From: Phycisphaeraceae bacterium
GTDB lineage: Bacteria > Planctomycetota > Phycisphaerae > Phycisphaerales > Phycisphaeraceae
Assembly: GCA_029260715.1 (NCBI GenBank)
Contig: JAJDCS010000004.1
Location: 1 to 62,872, forward strand
Direction of reading: 5' to 3'
Length of the DNA: 62,872 bases
Shown: positions 9,798 to 18,885 of the stretch, piece after piece
How the letters are laid out: every line of letters starts with the position of its first letter
Position numbering within the stretch: position 1 is the stretch's first letter
The notes under the pieces: generated by a model
Seen by the model: the letters and a program-made list of their open reading frames with translations, nothing else
What the model was told of the DNA's origin: nothing
Database searches by the model: none
Made by a program: the position numbers and the translations under genes

Positions 9798-10209
9798 CGG
9801 GCTGCGGAAGCGCGATCCAAATCATTTGATTGTGTGTTTGCGCTGACGCGGTCGTGGTGTTGACCGGGTTAGCGCGCGCGGAGCTGTGACGCGTGTATCT
9901 GTATTATTCGCGCATGCTTTGCCTCTGTGTGCGGCAAAGCGTTACGCCGACTATCGATGGAACACTTAAGGGCGGTGGAAAGGTCGGGGAATGGTGGGTG
10001 TGCCTAGGCGCTTTCTTTTTCAGTTGGTAGCATGGGAATATGGATGCCGCCGACGTGCGATCGTTTGAATGACGTGTCGGTGTCGCGCGGTGATCGGTCG
10101 GTAGGGAAATTCCGGGTCTGTCTGGTTTGCGTGGCAGGTGGTCCGTGGGAAAGCCATCGGCTTGGCGCGTGGAGGGATTTTAAACACATCTTACCACTGG
10201 AGAGAATTG
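9798..10209. other. Intergenic region between the two giant genes
   Basis: This is a 412-nt gap. It holds a perfect 8-bp hairpin, GCTTTGCC (9916-9923) with GGCAAAGC (9933-9940), that lacks a T-tract. GGAGAG sits just before the downstream ATG. No convincing promoter hexamers or coding region were found. Confidence 0.4.
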
Positions 10210-13200
10210 ATGTTTTGTAGCTATCTAAGGGAGGCGGCGCGCGTTGTTGTACTCGCTGGGTGTATTGTTGCAGCCACGGGGGGCGTCGCGAGGGCGGTGG
10301 ATTTCGAGTGGGACAGGGGTGCGGGGAACGACCTCTGGAACGGGATCAACGCGGCAGGGGGCAATACCAACTGGAGCCCTGAAAGCTTCCCGAACGCCAC
10401 GGACAACATTCTTCTGACCGGCGCGTCGCTTCCCGGCCCGGTGACGATCGACCTGAACGGGCCGCGGCTGGTCAACCAGATCGCGGTCAACGGGGTGAAC
10501 GGGTTGTACACGTTCGAGAACACGGGCGCGGGGTCGCTGGGTCTCTCCCTTAACTCCGGCAGCGCCTTGGTGAATACCAGCCCGCTGAGCACGCTGGTGG
10601 TTGACGCGGACATCGTGTTTCAATCGGCGAATACGCTCCGGTTCAATTCGTCCGCGGGCGGGCGCAACGCCGGGCGGGTGATTGTCAACGGGGGCATCAC
10701 GACGGCTGCGGCGTCGGGGACGACGACGCTTGAGTTGACCTCGAACAACATCTCGCTGGGGCAAATGATCCAGGTACACGGCGTGGTCTCGGACGGGCCC
10801 ACGGCGGTGATGGCGGTCAACGCGGGGTTCGCCGGCGACGCCGACCAACACCGGGGCGAGGTCGTGCTCACGGGTCTGAACACGTACACGGGCAAGACCG
10901 TGGTGAACGGCGCGACGCTGGTGTTTAACTCGATCGCGGACGTGGGGGGCGGCGCCAGCGCGTTGGGCGCGCCGACCACCGCAGCCAACGCGACGATCGA
11001 CCTGGGCATCAACGCCGCTGGGGGCGACGCGCCGGGGACGCTTAAATACACCGGTTCGGGTCACTCGAGCAACCGGGTGATCAACCTGCCTAGCAATACG
11101 GCGGACGGTGTTATCGACGCATCGGGGACCGGCCCGTTGGTCCTCTCGGGCGGGATCACCAACTCACTAAACGGGTCGAAAACGGTGACCTTCACCGGGA
11201 GCAACACCGGGGACAACACCGTCTCGGGTATTATCCGAGAAGTCAGCGGTGGCAATATCAACGTGACCAAATCCGGGGCGGGGACCTGGGTATTCACCGG
11301 GGCCAACGAGGCCAACGGGACAACCAACGTCGATGAGGGGGAGTTGATCCTGCGTGGTGCGGGTTCGGCGATCAGCGTTGGCGGCGGGGTCAGCCCGCTG
11401 CGGATCAATAACGCCGCGACCTTCACGCTCGAGGGCGGCACGGTCAACGCGACGGAGATGCACCGCAGCGCCGCGGGGACGTTCAACTTTAAATCCGGGA
11501 CGGTCAACCTCTCGTTTGGCACCTCGACGTTTGTAGCCAACGGCGATCCATTGGTCATCGGGTCCAACGGGAGTGGGACACTGAACCTCCAAGGGACGTC
11601 TGCTGAGATCAACGACGGGGTGGTGATCCACGGCTCGAACGACACACTCAACGTGATCGTCGGGTCGCTTACGACGACGTCGCTAGACAATACCAAAGGG
11701 GGGACGTTCAACTTTACCGGCGGCGCGATCACGATTAACGGCGGCCAAATCACCACCGGGGCGGGTGCGTTCCGGGGCAGGGTCTCGGGCACCGGCGGTG
11801 TGACTAAGATCGGACCCGGCACGCTGACGCTGCACGAGACCAATATTTACACCGGCCCGACGAATATTAATCAAGGGGTCTTGGCGCTGTCGCCGGGCGG
11901 GTTGGACCATTTCTCCAGCGAGACGGTGGTGAATATCGCTGCCGGGGCGACGCTGGACCTGGTCGGGTCCAACGGAGAGGCTCTGGGCGGGCTGGCCGGG
12001 GCCGGGCGGGTCATCACCTCCGCCGGGGCGGATATCGTGCCCGGGCAGAATAATCAGAACAGCTTCTTTTCCGGGGTTATCAGCGGCACGGGCAACTTAG
12101 GCAAAACCGGCAACGGGACGCTGACGCTTACCGGAAACCACACTTACTCCGGCGGGTTAACCACTGTCACCGGCGGCACGATCAAACTCGGTGCCGGGAA
12201 CACGCTGCCGGATCAGACACGGGTGACGCTGTCCGTGCCGGACGCGACGCTGGACTTAAACAACAGCCACGAGCAGATCGGCGGGCTGAGCGGTGTGGCG
12301 GGATCGTTCGTCCATCTTGGTAACGGGACGCTCACCACCGGTTCGAACAACGAGACACTGAACTTCGACGGCAGCATCACCGGCAGCGGCGGGCTGACGA
12401 AGATCGGCACGGGCGTCCAGCGGCTGCGGGCGTTCAATAGCTTCACGGGTGATATCAAAATCAACGCTGGGACGTTGGAGATCGGGATCAACGACACGAT
12501 CGGCAACAACGCGGTGACAGTTGAAGCGGGCGCGACGCTGCGGGTGGTGGGCGACGGGGAGTCGTTTGGCTCGCTGGCCGGGGCGGGAAGCGTTGTGTCG
12601 GAGGGCAATATCACCGTTGGGGTCAACCCCGGGTTTAACAACACAAGCACGGTGTTCTCGGGTGACATCACCGGCATCGGCCCGCTAATCAAGAGCGGCA
12701 CCGGGACCATGACCATGACCGGGACAAGCGGCTACACCGGTTTCACGCGGGCGGACAACGGTGTGCTGGTGTTTTCCGGGGCGTCTTCCGGGCTGACCGC
12801 CACCAACCGGCTTCTGCTCGATGGGGGCGACATGACGCTTAGAAACAACACGTCCGTCGTGACAACCGGGAACATCGACCTTCAGACGACCAGCAGCGAT
12901 TTGCTGATCGAAAGCGGGGCTAAAGCGCACGCGAACGGCGAAGCGCGCATCGGCGATCCGGCTGGGTCCGACGCGCGTGTCACGGTGACCGGGGTCGGGT
13001 CGCGGCTGAGTACCAACGGGCGGGTGCGCGTCGGGAACTTCGGCAAGGGAACGCTCAACGTGCTAGCCGGGGGGCAGGTTGCGACTTCCGAATTGGTCGT
13101 GGCCGATGAAGCGGCTGGAGCGACCGACAGCACCGCGATCATCGACGGGTTTATCAACAACGGCAGCGACGGTGTTTTCGGCACCGACGACGACAGGGTA

Positions 13201-15360
13201 TCGAACATCACCGTGACGGGCGTGGTTACGGTTGGGGAGGCGGCACGGGGAACGCTGGCGATCCGAAACGGCGGGCGGCTGATCAGCGGGACCGGCTCGA
13301 GCAACCACTCGGCCAACTCAGTGTTAATCGGTTCGGTCAACGCGACCAATGGGACCAAGGCGATCGTCACGGGCGAAAAATCCATGTGGGTCAACCACGG
13401 TTGGGTTACCGTGGCTAACCAGGCGGGCGATGCGGCCAACCCGATCGAATTAAACGTGCTCGACGGAGGGTACGCCCAGTTCTCGTTTCTCCAGTCCTCT
13501 GTTTTAGACGGGTCGCGGTCGAAGGTCACGGTTGACGGCGCGGGGTCTGTGCTGAAGCTGCGTGACGGGCGGGGGGACGCGGGCGTGATCTCGCCTGGGT
13601 TTGGGAGTATCCGCATGGTCCCGGTCGGCAGCAACGGCCGCTCGGATATTTTTGTGACGGGCGGGGGTGTGTTGGACATCGACACGAACTTCGAGATCGG
13701 CAGCGGCACCGGTGACACGGCGGGCCAGGCCAATGTCACCGTGGGCGGCGCCGGCTCGACGCTCAACGTGGGCAAGGAACTTTCCGTTACATTCGCCGGG
13801 ACCCCCGGGTCTTTGACCGTTATCAACGGCGGGACGGTCAACTCGGGCATCAGCAACGCGGCAGACCCCAACAACTTCACCCGCGGCAGCTTCATCTCCC
13901 GGTCCAACGGGAACGGGACGGTGAATGTCGGGGCAGTGGCGGGCGCGGACGCGGGGCACAAGGAGGCGGCTTGGAACGTCGCGACGAATCTGTACATCGC
14001 GGGTACCGCGGCGGCTAGCAACAACGGTACCGGCACGGGTGTGCTTAACATCAACCCGACGGGGCGCGTGTCGGTGGCTGGACAGCTACGGGTATGGGAC
14101 CAGGGCACGGTGAACCTTAACGGGGGCACGCTTGAGGTCAGTTCAATCGACGTCAGCGACTCCCCGACTGTTTCCGGGAGCCCGCAGTTCAATTTCAATA
14201 GCGGCACCGTCCGCTTTACCACCCCCACGGGGGTGACGCTCAACGCGACCCTGCTTAACCAACTGCTGGGCGCCAACCCAACGCTCACGGCCGGCAAGGG
14301 ACTGGCCGTGGCCAATACCGCCTCGCTCGTTACCCCCTTGCGCACCAACGGGGGCACATTCTCCGTCGGCCAAATGGACGCCGCGAGCGTGGCGAACCTC
14401 GACTTCGACGCGGGCACGCTGAATCTGACGCAGAGCAACCTGGTGGTGGGCGGTGCGGGCGCCTTCGGCTCGACGCTGATCATCGCACCCGACCAGACGA
14501 TCAACGTGACACAGAACGCGACCGTCGCGGCTGACGGCCGGCTCGTGGTCGCGGGGGGTTTTAGTTCCGCGTCGCTGACGAACAACCACGAACTGATCGC
14601 GATCGACACCACGATCGGGGGCCCGGTCAACACGCCCGGCGGAACGACCGTGACGGTGATCGGCCAGGTGGGCTTTAACGGCATGGTCCGCGGCGGCGGT
14701 CAGTTCTTCGGGGCGGGCGAGTCCAACTTCATGGTCGGCCACCGCCCCGGCGACAGCACCGCGACGATCGGCTTCAGCGGCAGCGTGGTTTACCCGCAAA
14801 CCAGCACGCTGTTTATTGAGATAGGGGGCACCACACCCGGCGACGGGCACGACCGGATTGACATCGCCCAGAGCGTGACACTGGGCGGGGGCACGCTGGA
14901 TATCACACGGCTTAACGGATACGTGCCCAATTACATGGATGAATTTGTGGTGATCACCGCGGGTACGCGCATCGGCAAGTTTGATGACATCAACGGCGCG
15001 GCCGTCCACGGGAATATGACGCTGGCGCCGGTGTACGACTATGAGGACAACGTCGGGCTGACACTGGTGGCGGCGATCCCCGGCGACGCGAACCTCGACG
15101 GGATTGTGAATGGGTTGGACCTGCTGAGGTGGCAGGCGAACCTTTTTAGCGGCGATGAATGGTCCCAGGGCGACTTCAACCTAGACGGCACGGTGAGCGG
15201 TCTGGACCTGTTGATCTGGCAGAGCCACCTGTTTGATTCCGTGCAGAGCCTGGGCAACGGCGCTCTAGCAGCCAACACCGCCACCGTCCCTGAGCCGGGC
15301 GCACTTGTCTTGATGGGTCTGATCGCTCTAGGCATCTGTACGCGACGCGGAGCGGTGTAA
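10210..15360 (+). CDS. Giant secreted beta-strand-repeat protein, paralog, dockerin-like and PEP-CTERM
   Basis: A 1716-residue exported protein. The ATG at 10210 follows GGAGAG and starts a clear signal peptide (YLREAARVVVLAGCIVAATG). The body is autotransporter-associated beta-strand repeats such as GAGTWVFTGANEANGTTN, GNGTLTLTGNHTYSGGLTT and GPGTLTLHETNIYTGPTNI. The final 190 residues closely parallel the upstream gene: a NYMDEFVVITAGTR-like block (NYFDEFVVVSAAAR there), MTLAPVYD, then a dockerin-like module (GDANLDGIVNGLDLL ... GDFNLDGTVSGLDLL, about residues 1623-1680), and PEP-CTERM (VPEPGALVLMGLIALGI, then CTRRGAV). The repeat region diverges more than the C-terminal cassette, so tandem duplication followed by repeat reshuffling is inferred. 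Confidence 0.85.
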   Translation: MFCSYLREAARVVVLAGCIVAATGGVARAVDFEWDRGAGNDLWNGINAAGGNTNWSPESFPNATDNILLTGASLPGPVTIDLNGPRLVNQIAVNGVNGLYTFENTGAGSLGLSLNSGSALVNTSPLSTLVVDADIVFQSANTLRFNSSAGGRNAGRVIVNGGITTAAASGTTTLELTSNNISLGQMIQVHGVVSDGPTAVMAVNAGFAGDADQHRGEVVLTGLNTYTGKTVVNGATLVFNSIADVGGGASALGAPTTAANATIDLGINAAGGDAPGTLKYTGSGHSSNRVINLPSNTADGVIDASGTGPLVLSGGITNSLNGSKTVTFTGSNTGDNTVSGIIREVSGGNINVTKSGAGTWVFTGANEANGTTNVDEGELILRGAGSAISVGGGVSPLRINNAATFTLEGGTVNATEMHRSAAGTFNFKSGTVNLSFGTSTFVANGDPLVIGSNGSGTLNLQGTSAEINDGVVIHGSNDTLNVIVGSLTTTSLDNTKGGTFNFTGGAITINGGQITTGAGAFRGRVSGTGGVTKIGPGTLTLHETNIYTGPTNINQGVLALSPGGLDHFSSETVVNIAAGATLDLVGSNGEALGGLAGAGRVITSAGADIVPGQNNQNSFFSGVISGTGNLGKTGNGTLTLTGNHTYSGGLTTVTGGTIKLGAGNTLPDQTRVTLSVPDATLDLNNSHEQIGGLSGVAGSFVHLGNGTLTTGSNNETLNFDGSITGSGGLTKIGTGVQRLRAFNSFTGDIKINAGTLEIGINDTIGNNAVTVEAGATLRVVGDGESFGSLAGAGSVVSEGNITVGVNPGFNNTSTVFSGDITGIGPLIKSGTGTMTMTGTSGYTGFTRADNGVLVFSGASSGLTATNRLLLDGGDMTLRNNTSVVTTGNIDLQTTSSDLLIESGAKAHANGEARIGDPAGSDARVTVTGVGSRLSTNGRVRVGNFGKGTLNVLAGGQVATSELVVADEAAGATDSTAIIDGFINNGSDGVFGTDDDRVSNITVTGVVTVGEAARGTLAIRNGGRLISGTGSSNHSANSVLIGSVNATNGTKAIVTGEKSMWVNHGWVTVANQAGDAANPIELNVLDGGYAQFSFLQSSVLDGSRSKVTVDGAGSVLKLRDGRGDAGVISPGFGSIRMVPVGSNGRSDIFVTGGGVLDIDTNFEIGSGTGDTAGQANVTVGGAGSTLNVGKELSVTFAGTPGSLTVINGGTVNSGISNAADPNNFTRGSFISRSNGNGTVNVGAVAGADAGHKEAAWNVATNLYIAGTAAASNNGTGTGVLNINPTGRVSVAGQLRVWDQGTVNLNGGTLEVSSIDVSDSPTVSGSPQFNFNSGTVRFTTPTGVTLNATLLNQLLGANPTLTAGKGLAVANTASLVTPLRTNGGTFSVGQMDAASVANLDFDAGTLNLTQSNLVVGGAGAFGSTLIIAPDQTINVTQNATVAADGRLVVAGGFSSASLTNNHELIAIDTTIGGPVNTPGGTTVTVIGQVGFNGMVRGGGQFFGAGESNFMVGHRPGDSTATIGFSGSVVYPQTSTLFIEIGGTTPGDGHDRIDIAQSVTLGGGTLDITRLNGYVPNYMDEFVVITAGTRIGKFDDINGAAVHGNMTLAPVYDYEDNVGLTLVAAIPGDANLDGIVNGLDLLRWQANLFSGDEWSQGDFNLDGTVSGLDLLIWQSHLFDSVQSLGNGALAANTATVPEPGALVLMGLIALGICTRRGAV

Positions 15361-15417
15361 AGCACCGAACGGTCGGGCTATGAACCAAGCCGGCTTAGAC
15401 ACGTTGGAAACAACCGC

Positions 15418-15447
15418 ACGCATGACGCGCCTGCGGCTGTCATGCGT
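15418..15447. repeat. Perfect 9-bp hairpin 3' of tRNA-Lys
   Basis: ACGCATGAC (15418-15426) pairs perfectly with GTCATGCGT (15439-15447). It lies downstream of tRNA-Lys on the - strand and may stop or process its transcript, although the following - strand bases (GCGGTTGTTTCC) are only a weak T-tract. Confidence 0.4.
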
Positions 15448-15471
15448 TGCAACTCGGAGCGGAAGCGAGAA

Positions 15472-15544
15472 TGACCGGGGTGGGACTCGAACCCACGACC
15501 AGCGGCTTAAAAGGCCGATGCTCTACCAATTGAGCTACCCGGTC
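15472..15544 (-). tRNA. tRNA-Lys (anticodon TTT)
   Basis: A complete 73-nt cloverleaf: acceptor GACCGGG/CCCGGTC with discriminator A, D-arm GCTC/GAGC, anticodon loop CTTTTAA, variable loop TGGTC, and T-arm GTGGG-TTCGAGT-CCCAC. The outermost anticodon-stem pair is a T-C mismatch. CCA is not encoded. A TACAAT -10 box lies at 15557-15562 on the - strand, 12 nt before the tRNA. Confidence 0.93.
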
Positions 15545-15556
15545 GGTGCTGCCTGG

Positions 15557-15562
15557 ATTGTA
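15557..15562 (-). promoter_or_regulatory. -10 box of tRNA-Lys
   Basis: TACAAT on the - strand, 12 nt upstream of the tRNA 5' end. No good -35 hexamer is visible at normal spacing. Confidence 0.4.
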
Positions 15563-15716
15563 ACCGGAACAACAAGGCGATTCCGCTGCCCCGGTATCTG
15601 GATATAACCGCCGCTGGTCATACCCACTCACACGGGGCAAACACGGTCTGATTTATAACGTGTTAGAGGCTTCACGGCTCGGTCCCCGCGCCGCCCGGTG
15701 GGGCAGCGGGGTGGTG

Positions 15717-16922
15717 TTACGCCGCGTGGTGCTCGGCTTGTGGCAGCGGGTTGAAGCGTGAGCCCGCCAGCGGGATGCGTCGGTTGGGCTGCCCCTTTGG
15801 GAGCATCGGGCCGATCACCGCGGCGGCGATCGCCACGGCAACGTTCACCGCGAGCACCGCCCAGCCGGCTTGTTTCAGGTAAACCAGCACGCCCGTGGCG
15901 AGCATGACCGCCAGGGTGATAGGGATCAGCCCGCGCCACGCCAGCCGCATTAACTGATCGAACCGGAACCTCGGCAGCGTCCAGCGGACCCAGATCATCA
16001 CCACCAGCATCAGCGCGACCTTGGCGATGTAAACGCCCGACTTCAATAGCACCAAGCCGATCCCGCCGACGACCGGCTCACGCAGGAACGGCAGGTCCCA
16101 CCCGCCCAGGAACAGGAGGACGAAGAATGCACAGCCTGTGATCATGTGCATGTACTCGCCCAAGAAGTACAGCGCCCATTTCATTGAGCTGTACTCGGTG
16201 TGGTACCCGCCGACGAGTTCCTGCTCGCACTCCGCCAGGTCGAACGGAGCGCGGTTGCACTCGGCCAAGATACAGGTGAAGAAGATGACCGCCAGCAGCG
16301 GGTGGTAGAAGACGTTCCACACGCCGTTGGCTTGGAACTGGACAAGCACGTCCGCCTTTGGGCTTCCGTACATCAAGATGACGGTCAGCACGCACAGCCC
16401 CATGGGGATTTCGTAGCTGAGCATCTGGGCCGTGGCACGCAGCCCGCCTAAGAACGAATATTTATTGTTCGACGCGTAGGCCCCCAGCACCACGCCATAC
16501 ACCGCTAGAGACCCGATGGCCAAGACGTAGATCACGCCGATGTTGATAGGCGCGGCGGTGATGTTCACGGCTGTATCGCCCCACTGCAAGTACCCGCCCC
16601 AGGGGACGATGGCCCACCCCAGCAGTGCGGGTACGACGACGATCATGGGCGCGAGCGTGAACAGCGCCTTGTCCACGCCGGGCGGGTCGTAGTCTTCTTT
16701 GATGAATAGCTTCAGCCCGTCGATCAGCGGTTGGCCGAGCCCCCAGCAGTGGTGCTTGATCGGCAGGACGCCAAACGAAAGCCCCACGCGGTTGGGCCCA
16801 ATCCGGTCCTGGGTCCAGGCGGCGATCTTGCGTTCGAGTTGGATCAGGTAGGCGCACGAGACGAGGATCAACTGAACGGAAACGAGGATCGTGACAATGC
16901 TTGCGATCAACTGAGGGTTCAT
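15717..16922 (-). CDS. nuoH: NADH-quinone oxidoreductase subunit H
   Basis: A 401-residue multi-spanning membrane protein of the NuoH/ND1 family, the complex I subunit that forms much of the quinone chamber. The N-terminal signature LERKIAAWTQDRIGPNRVG is diagnostic, as are EYSSMKWALYFLGEYMH and AECNRAPFDLAECEQELVGGYHTEY, the conserved acidic loop. Length is slightly above the usual 320-350 because of extra C-terminal residues ending LPQAEHHAA. No other nuo gene is adjacent: it sits between a tRNA gene and lepB, so complex I genes must be dispersed if the complex is complete. The ATG at 16922 opens right at the first transmembrane helix. Confidence 0.93.
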   Translation of the reverse strand: MNPQLIASIVTILVSVQLILVSCAYLIQLERKIAAWTQDRIGPNRVGLSFGVLPIKHHCWGLGQPLIDGLKLFIKEDYDPPGVDKALFTLAPMIVVVPALLGWAIVPWGGYLQWGDTAVNITAAPINIGVIYVLAIGSLAVYGVVLGAYASNNKYSFLGGLRATAQMLSYEIPMGLCVLTVILMYGSPKADVLVQFQANGVWNVFYHPLLAVIFFTCILAECNRAPFDLAECEQELVGGYHTEYSSMKWALYFLGEYMHMITGCAFFVLLFLGGWDLPFLREPVVGGIGLVLLKSGVYIAKVALMLVVMIWVRWTLPRFRFDQLMRLAWRGLIPITLAVMLATGVLVYLKQAGWAVLAVNVAVAIAAAVIGPMLPKGQPNRRIPLAGSRFNPLPQAEHHAA

Positions 16923-17014
16923 GGCGATGCACCTCTACCGGCGAGCCGTTGTTTAGCTAGGTTGTAGCCGCCAGCCATGGGCATGGCAAGCGTATCCGCA
17001 GCGGGGTAAACCGC

Positions 17015-17020
17015 TACAAT
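17015..17020 (+). promoter_or_regulatory. -10 box for the signal peptidase gene
   Basis: TACAAT at 17015-17020 in the nuoH-lepB divergent gap. It overlaps the first in-frame ATG (17019), so a transcript starting near 17027 could not use that ATG. This favours the downstream TTG start. Confidence 0.4.
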
Positions 17021-17120
17021 GCCCCTGGAACGGGCTGGGTACACCCACCTCAACCCAAGCATCGGCACAATCTCATCGACCACGCTGGAATCGGGCTGCA
17101 CTTTTAACAGGGTTCAAGCA

Positions 17121-18812
17121 TTGTCAAGCGACAGGCAAACACAGGCTCAGACGCACGAAGAGGCGATCAAAGAGACGTTCGAGTCGATCATCATCGCGTT
17201 CATTTTTGCCTTTGTTTTCCGGGCGTACGTGGTGGAGGCGTTCGTGATCCCGACCGGGTCGATGGCGCCCACGCTGCTTGGCCAACACCTGCGTGTGACC
17301 TGCGTGCAGTGCGGTTACGGCTTCACGGTTGATCCGGACTCCCGCGACTTGACCGAAATTGTTCGCACGCGTGGCGGCAACCGGACATATGTTAGGCCGT
17401 ACGTCACGCGCCCCCCCATCCGCCCGCTTGAGGCGGTCTGCCCGATGTGCCACTTCAGCAATGTGCTGCCGTACGGCACGCGTGTGAGCGACGGGGACCG
17501 CATCCTGGTGCAGAAATACATCTACCACCTTGCCCCGCCTCGTCGGTGGGACGTGATTGTGTTCAAAGCCCCCCACGACCCGGACACGAATTACATCAAA
17601 CGTCTGGTGGGCCTGCCCAACGAACAGCTAGCGATCGTCGAAGGGAACATTTACACCCAGCCGCTTGCCCGCGACGGGGCTCAGGAGTCCTGGCGCATCG
17701 CTCGGAAGACCGACCGCCCGGCTGTGCAGCGTGCCGTCTGGCAGCCGCTGTATGACAGCCTGCACTACCCCCTCGACGCCGCCAAGCCGCCAGCCGACCG
17801 ACGCAACACCTGGTTTCAGCCCTGGCAGCCGGGCCAGCCCCAGCCGTCCAATTGGCAAGACCTAGGCCGCAATGGCTTCCGGTACACGGCCTCCGTCCAG
17901 CAGGGTCAGTTGAGTTTTTCTTTCCCGAGCAACACGCGTGGTGGGCCGGGGCTTTATGTCTACAACCAATTCAAAGACCCGCAGTTGGCGGTGCCCATAT
18001 GGCCCAGGGGGGACGCCGAGAACCACTTCAGCAACACATTTCGCTATGAGCCTGTCGAAGACGTTCGCATCTCAGTGACGGTGCAGCCCGATCAGCCGGG
18101 CTTAACGCTGATGCTCCAAACCACCGCACGGCTGGACGACGCTGAGGGCGACCCGCAACTGTTGGTAGCGCGTCTAGAGCAAGGCCAAGCCACGCTCACG
18201 GCGGTCGACCCGGTCACGCGCCACGCCCGGCCGTTGGCGTCGACCACACAGTCGCCCGATTTCAGCCCCGGCAGGTCGGCGGCTGTTGAGCTTTGGTACG
18301 CCGATCAGGAGGCCAGCCTCTGGGTCGATGGCGAGAAGATACTCTCCTGTCGTTTCGATCTGCCGTTTGAGGCTGTACTAAACAGGAAATCTCCGCAGCC
18401 GTTCCCCGGGATTACGATCGGGGTCGCCGGCAGCCCGGCCACGCTGCACCGCGTGCGCATTGACCGTGACCTGTACTACGGCAGCTACCGGGACGCGCGA
18501 GGCGGGATCATCAAGAACAGACGCTCGCCCAGGGGCTACAACGGGCAACCCACGGTGCTCGAAGAGGGGCAGTTTTTTTGCTTCGGCGACAACAGCCCCT
18601 TGAGCGCCGACAGCCGGTACTGGGATGAGGTCAACCCCTGGGTCAGGGCGAGGATGTTCGATGCCACGAACGCCCCGTACGGGATTGTCCCGCGACAACT
18701 GGTCATGGGTAGGGCTTTTTTTGTGTACTTCCCCGCGCCGTACCGGGCAAAAAGTAAATTCTTGTCGTGGCTGCCGGTCCCGAACTTCGGGGGGATGCGG
18801 TTTATCCACTAG
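17121..18812 (+). CDS. lepB: Signal peptidase I with Cys4 insert and large beta-rich insertion
   Basis: A 563-residue (from TTG 17121) S26 signal peptidase that cleaves Sec signal peptides at the outer face of the membrane. One N-terminal transmembrane helix (SIIIAFIFAFVFRAYVV) precedes the nucleophile Ser47 in IPTGSMAPTLLG. The general-base lysine is Lys160 in NYIKRLVGLP. Box E, CFGDNSPLSADSRYW, is near the C terminus. Two features are unusual. Between Ser and Lys there is a Cys61-x2-Cys64 ... Cys107-x2-Cys110 pattern, which looks like a zinc ribbon. Between the Lys region and box E, about residues 235-455 form a beta-rich, LamG-like block (ELWYADQEASLWVDGEKI, then LYYGSYRDARGG). Typical enzymes are 200-330 residues. 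An ATG at 17019 would add 34 residues but overlaps the probable -10 box. Confidence 0.85.
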   Translation: MSSDRQTQAQTHEEAIKETFESIIIAFIFAFVFRAYVVEAFVIPTGSMAPTLLGQHLRVTCVQCGYGFTVDPDSRDLTEIVRTRGGNRTYVRPYVTRPPIRPLEAVCPMCHFSNVLPYGTRVSDGDRILVQKYIYHLAPPRRWDVIVFKAPHDPDTNYIKRLVGLPNEQLAIVEGNIYTQPLARDGAQESWRIARKTDRPAVQRAVWQPLYDSLHYPLDAAKPPADRRNTWFQPWQPGQPQPSNWQDLGRNGFRYTASVQQGQLSFSFPSNTRGGPGLYVYNQFKDPQLAVPIWPRGDAENHFSNTFRYEPVEDVRISVTVQPDQPGLTLMLQTTARLDDAEGDPQLLVARLEQGQATLTAVDPVTRHARPLASTTQSPDFSPGRSAAVELWYADQEASLWVDGEKILSCRFDLPFEAVLNRKSPQPFPGITIGVAGSPATLHRVRIDRDLYYGSYRDARGGIIKNRRSPRGYNGQPTVLEEGQFFCFGDNSPLSADSRYWDEVNPWVRARMFDATNAPYGIVPRQLVMGRAFFVYFPAPYRAKSKFLSWLPVPNFGGMRFIH

Positions 18813-18885
18813 CGCGTGTTGCGGCGCTGTTTCGGTCCGGCGGTCGTGAGGCGAGGTCGGCGTGTGGAAGCTTGCCCCCCCACTC

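Noticed and set aside
12882-14684. 600-residue open frame antisense to the second giant repeat protein
   Set aside because: Low-complexity mirror of a repetitive high-GC gene. It has no ribosome binding site or recognisable domain.
5451-15360. Regularly spaced short repeats that could suggest a CRISPR array
   Set aside because: The repeats are in frame within long coding sequences, are degenerate, and encode Gly/Thr-rich beta-strand repeats.
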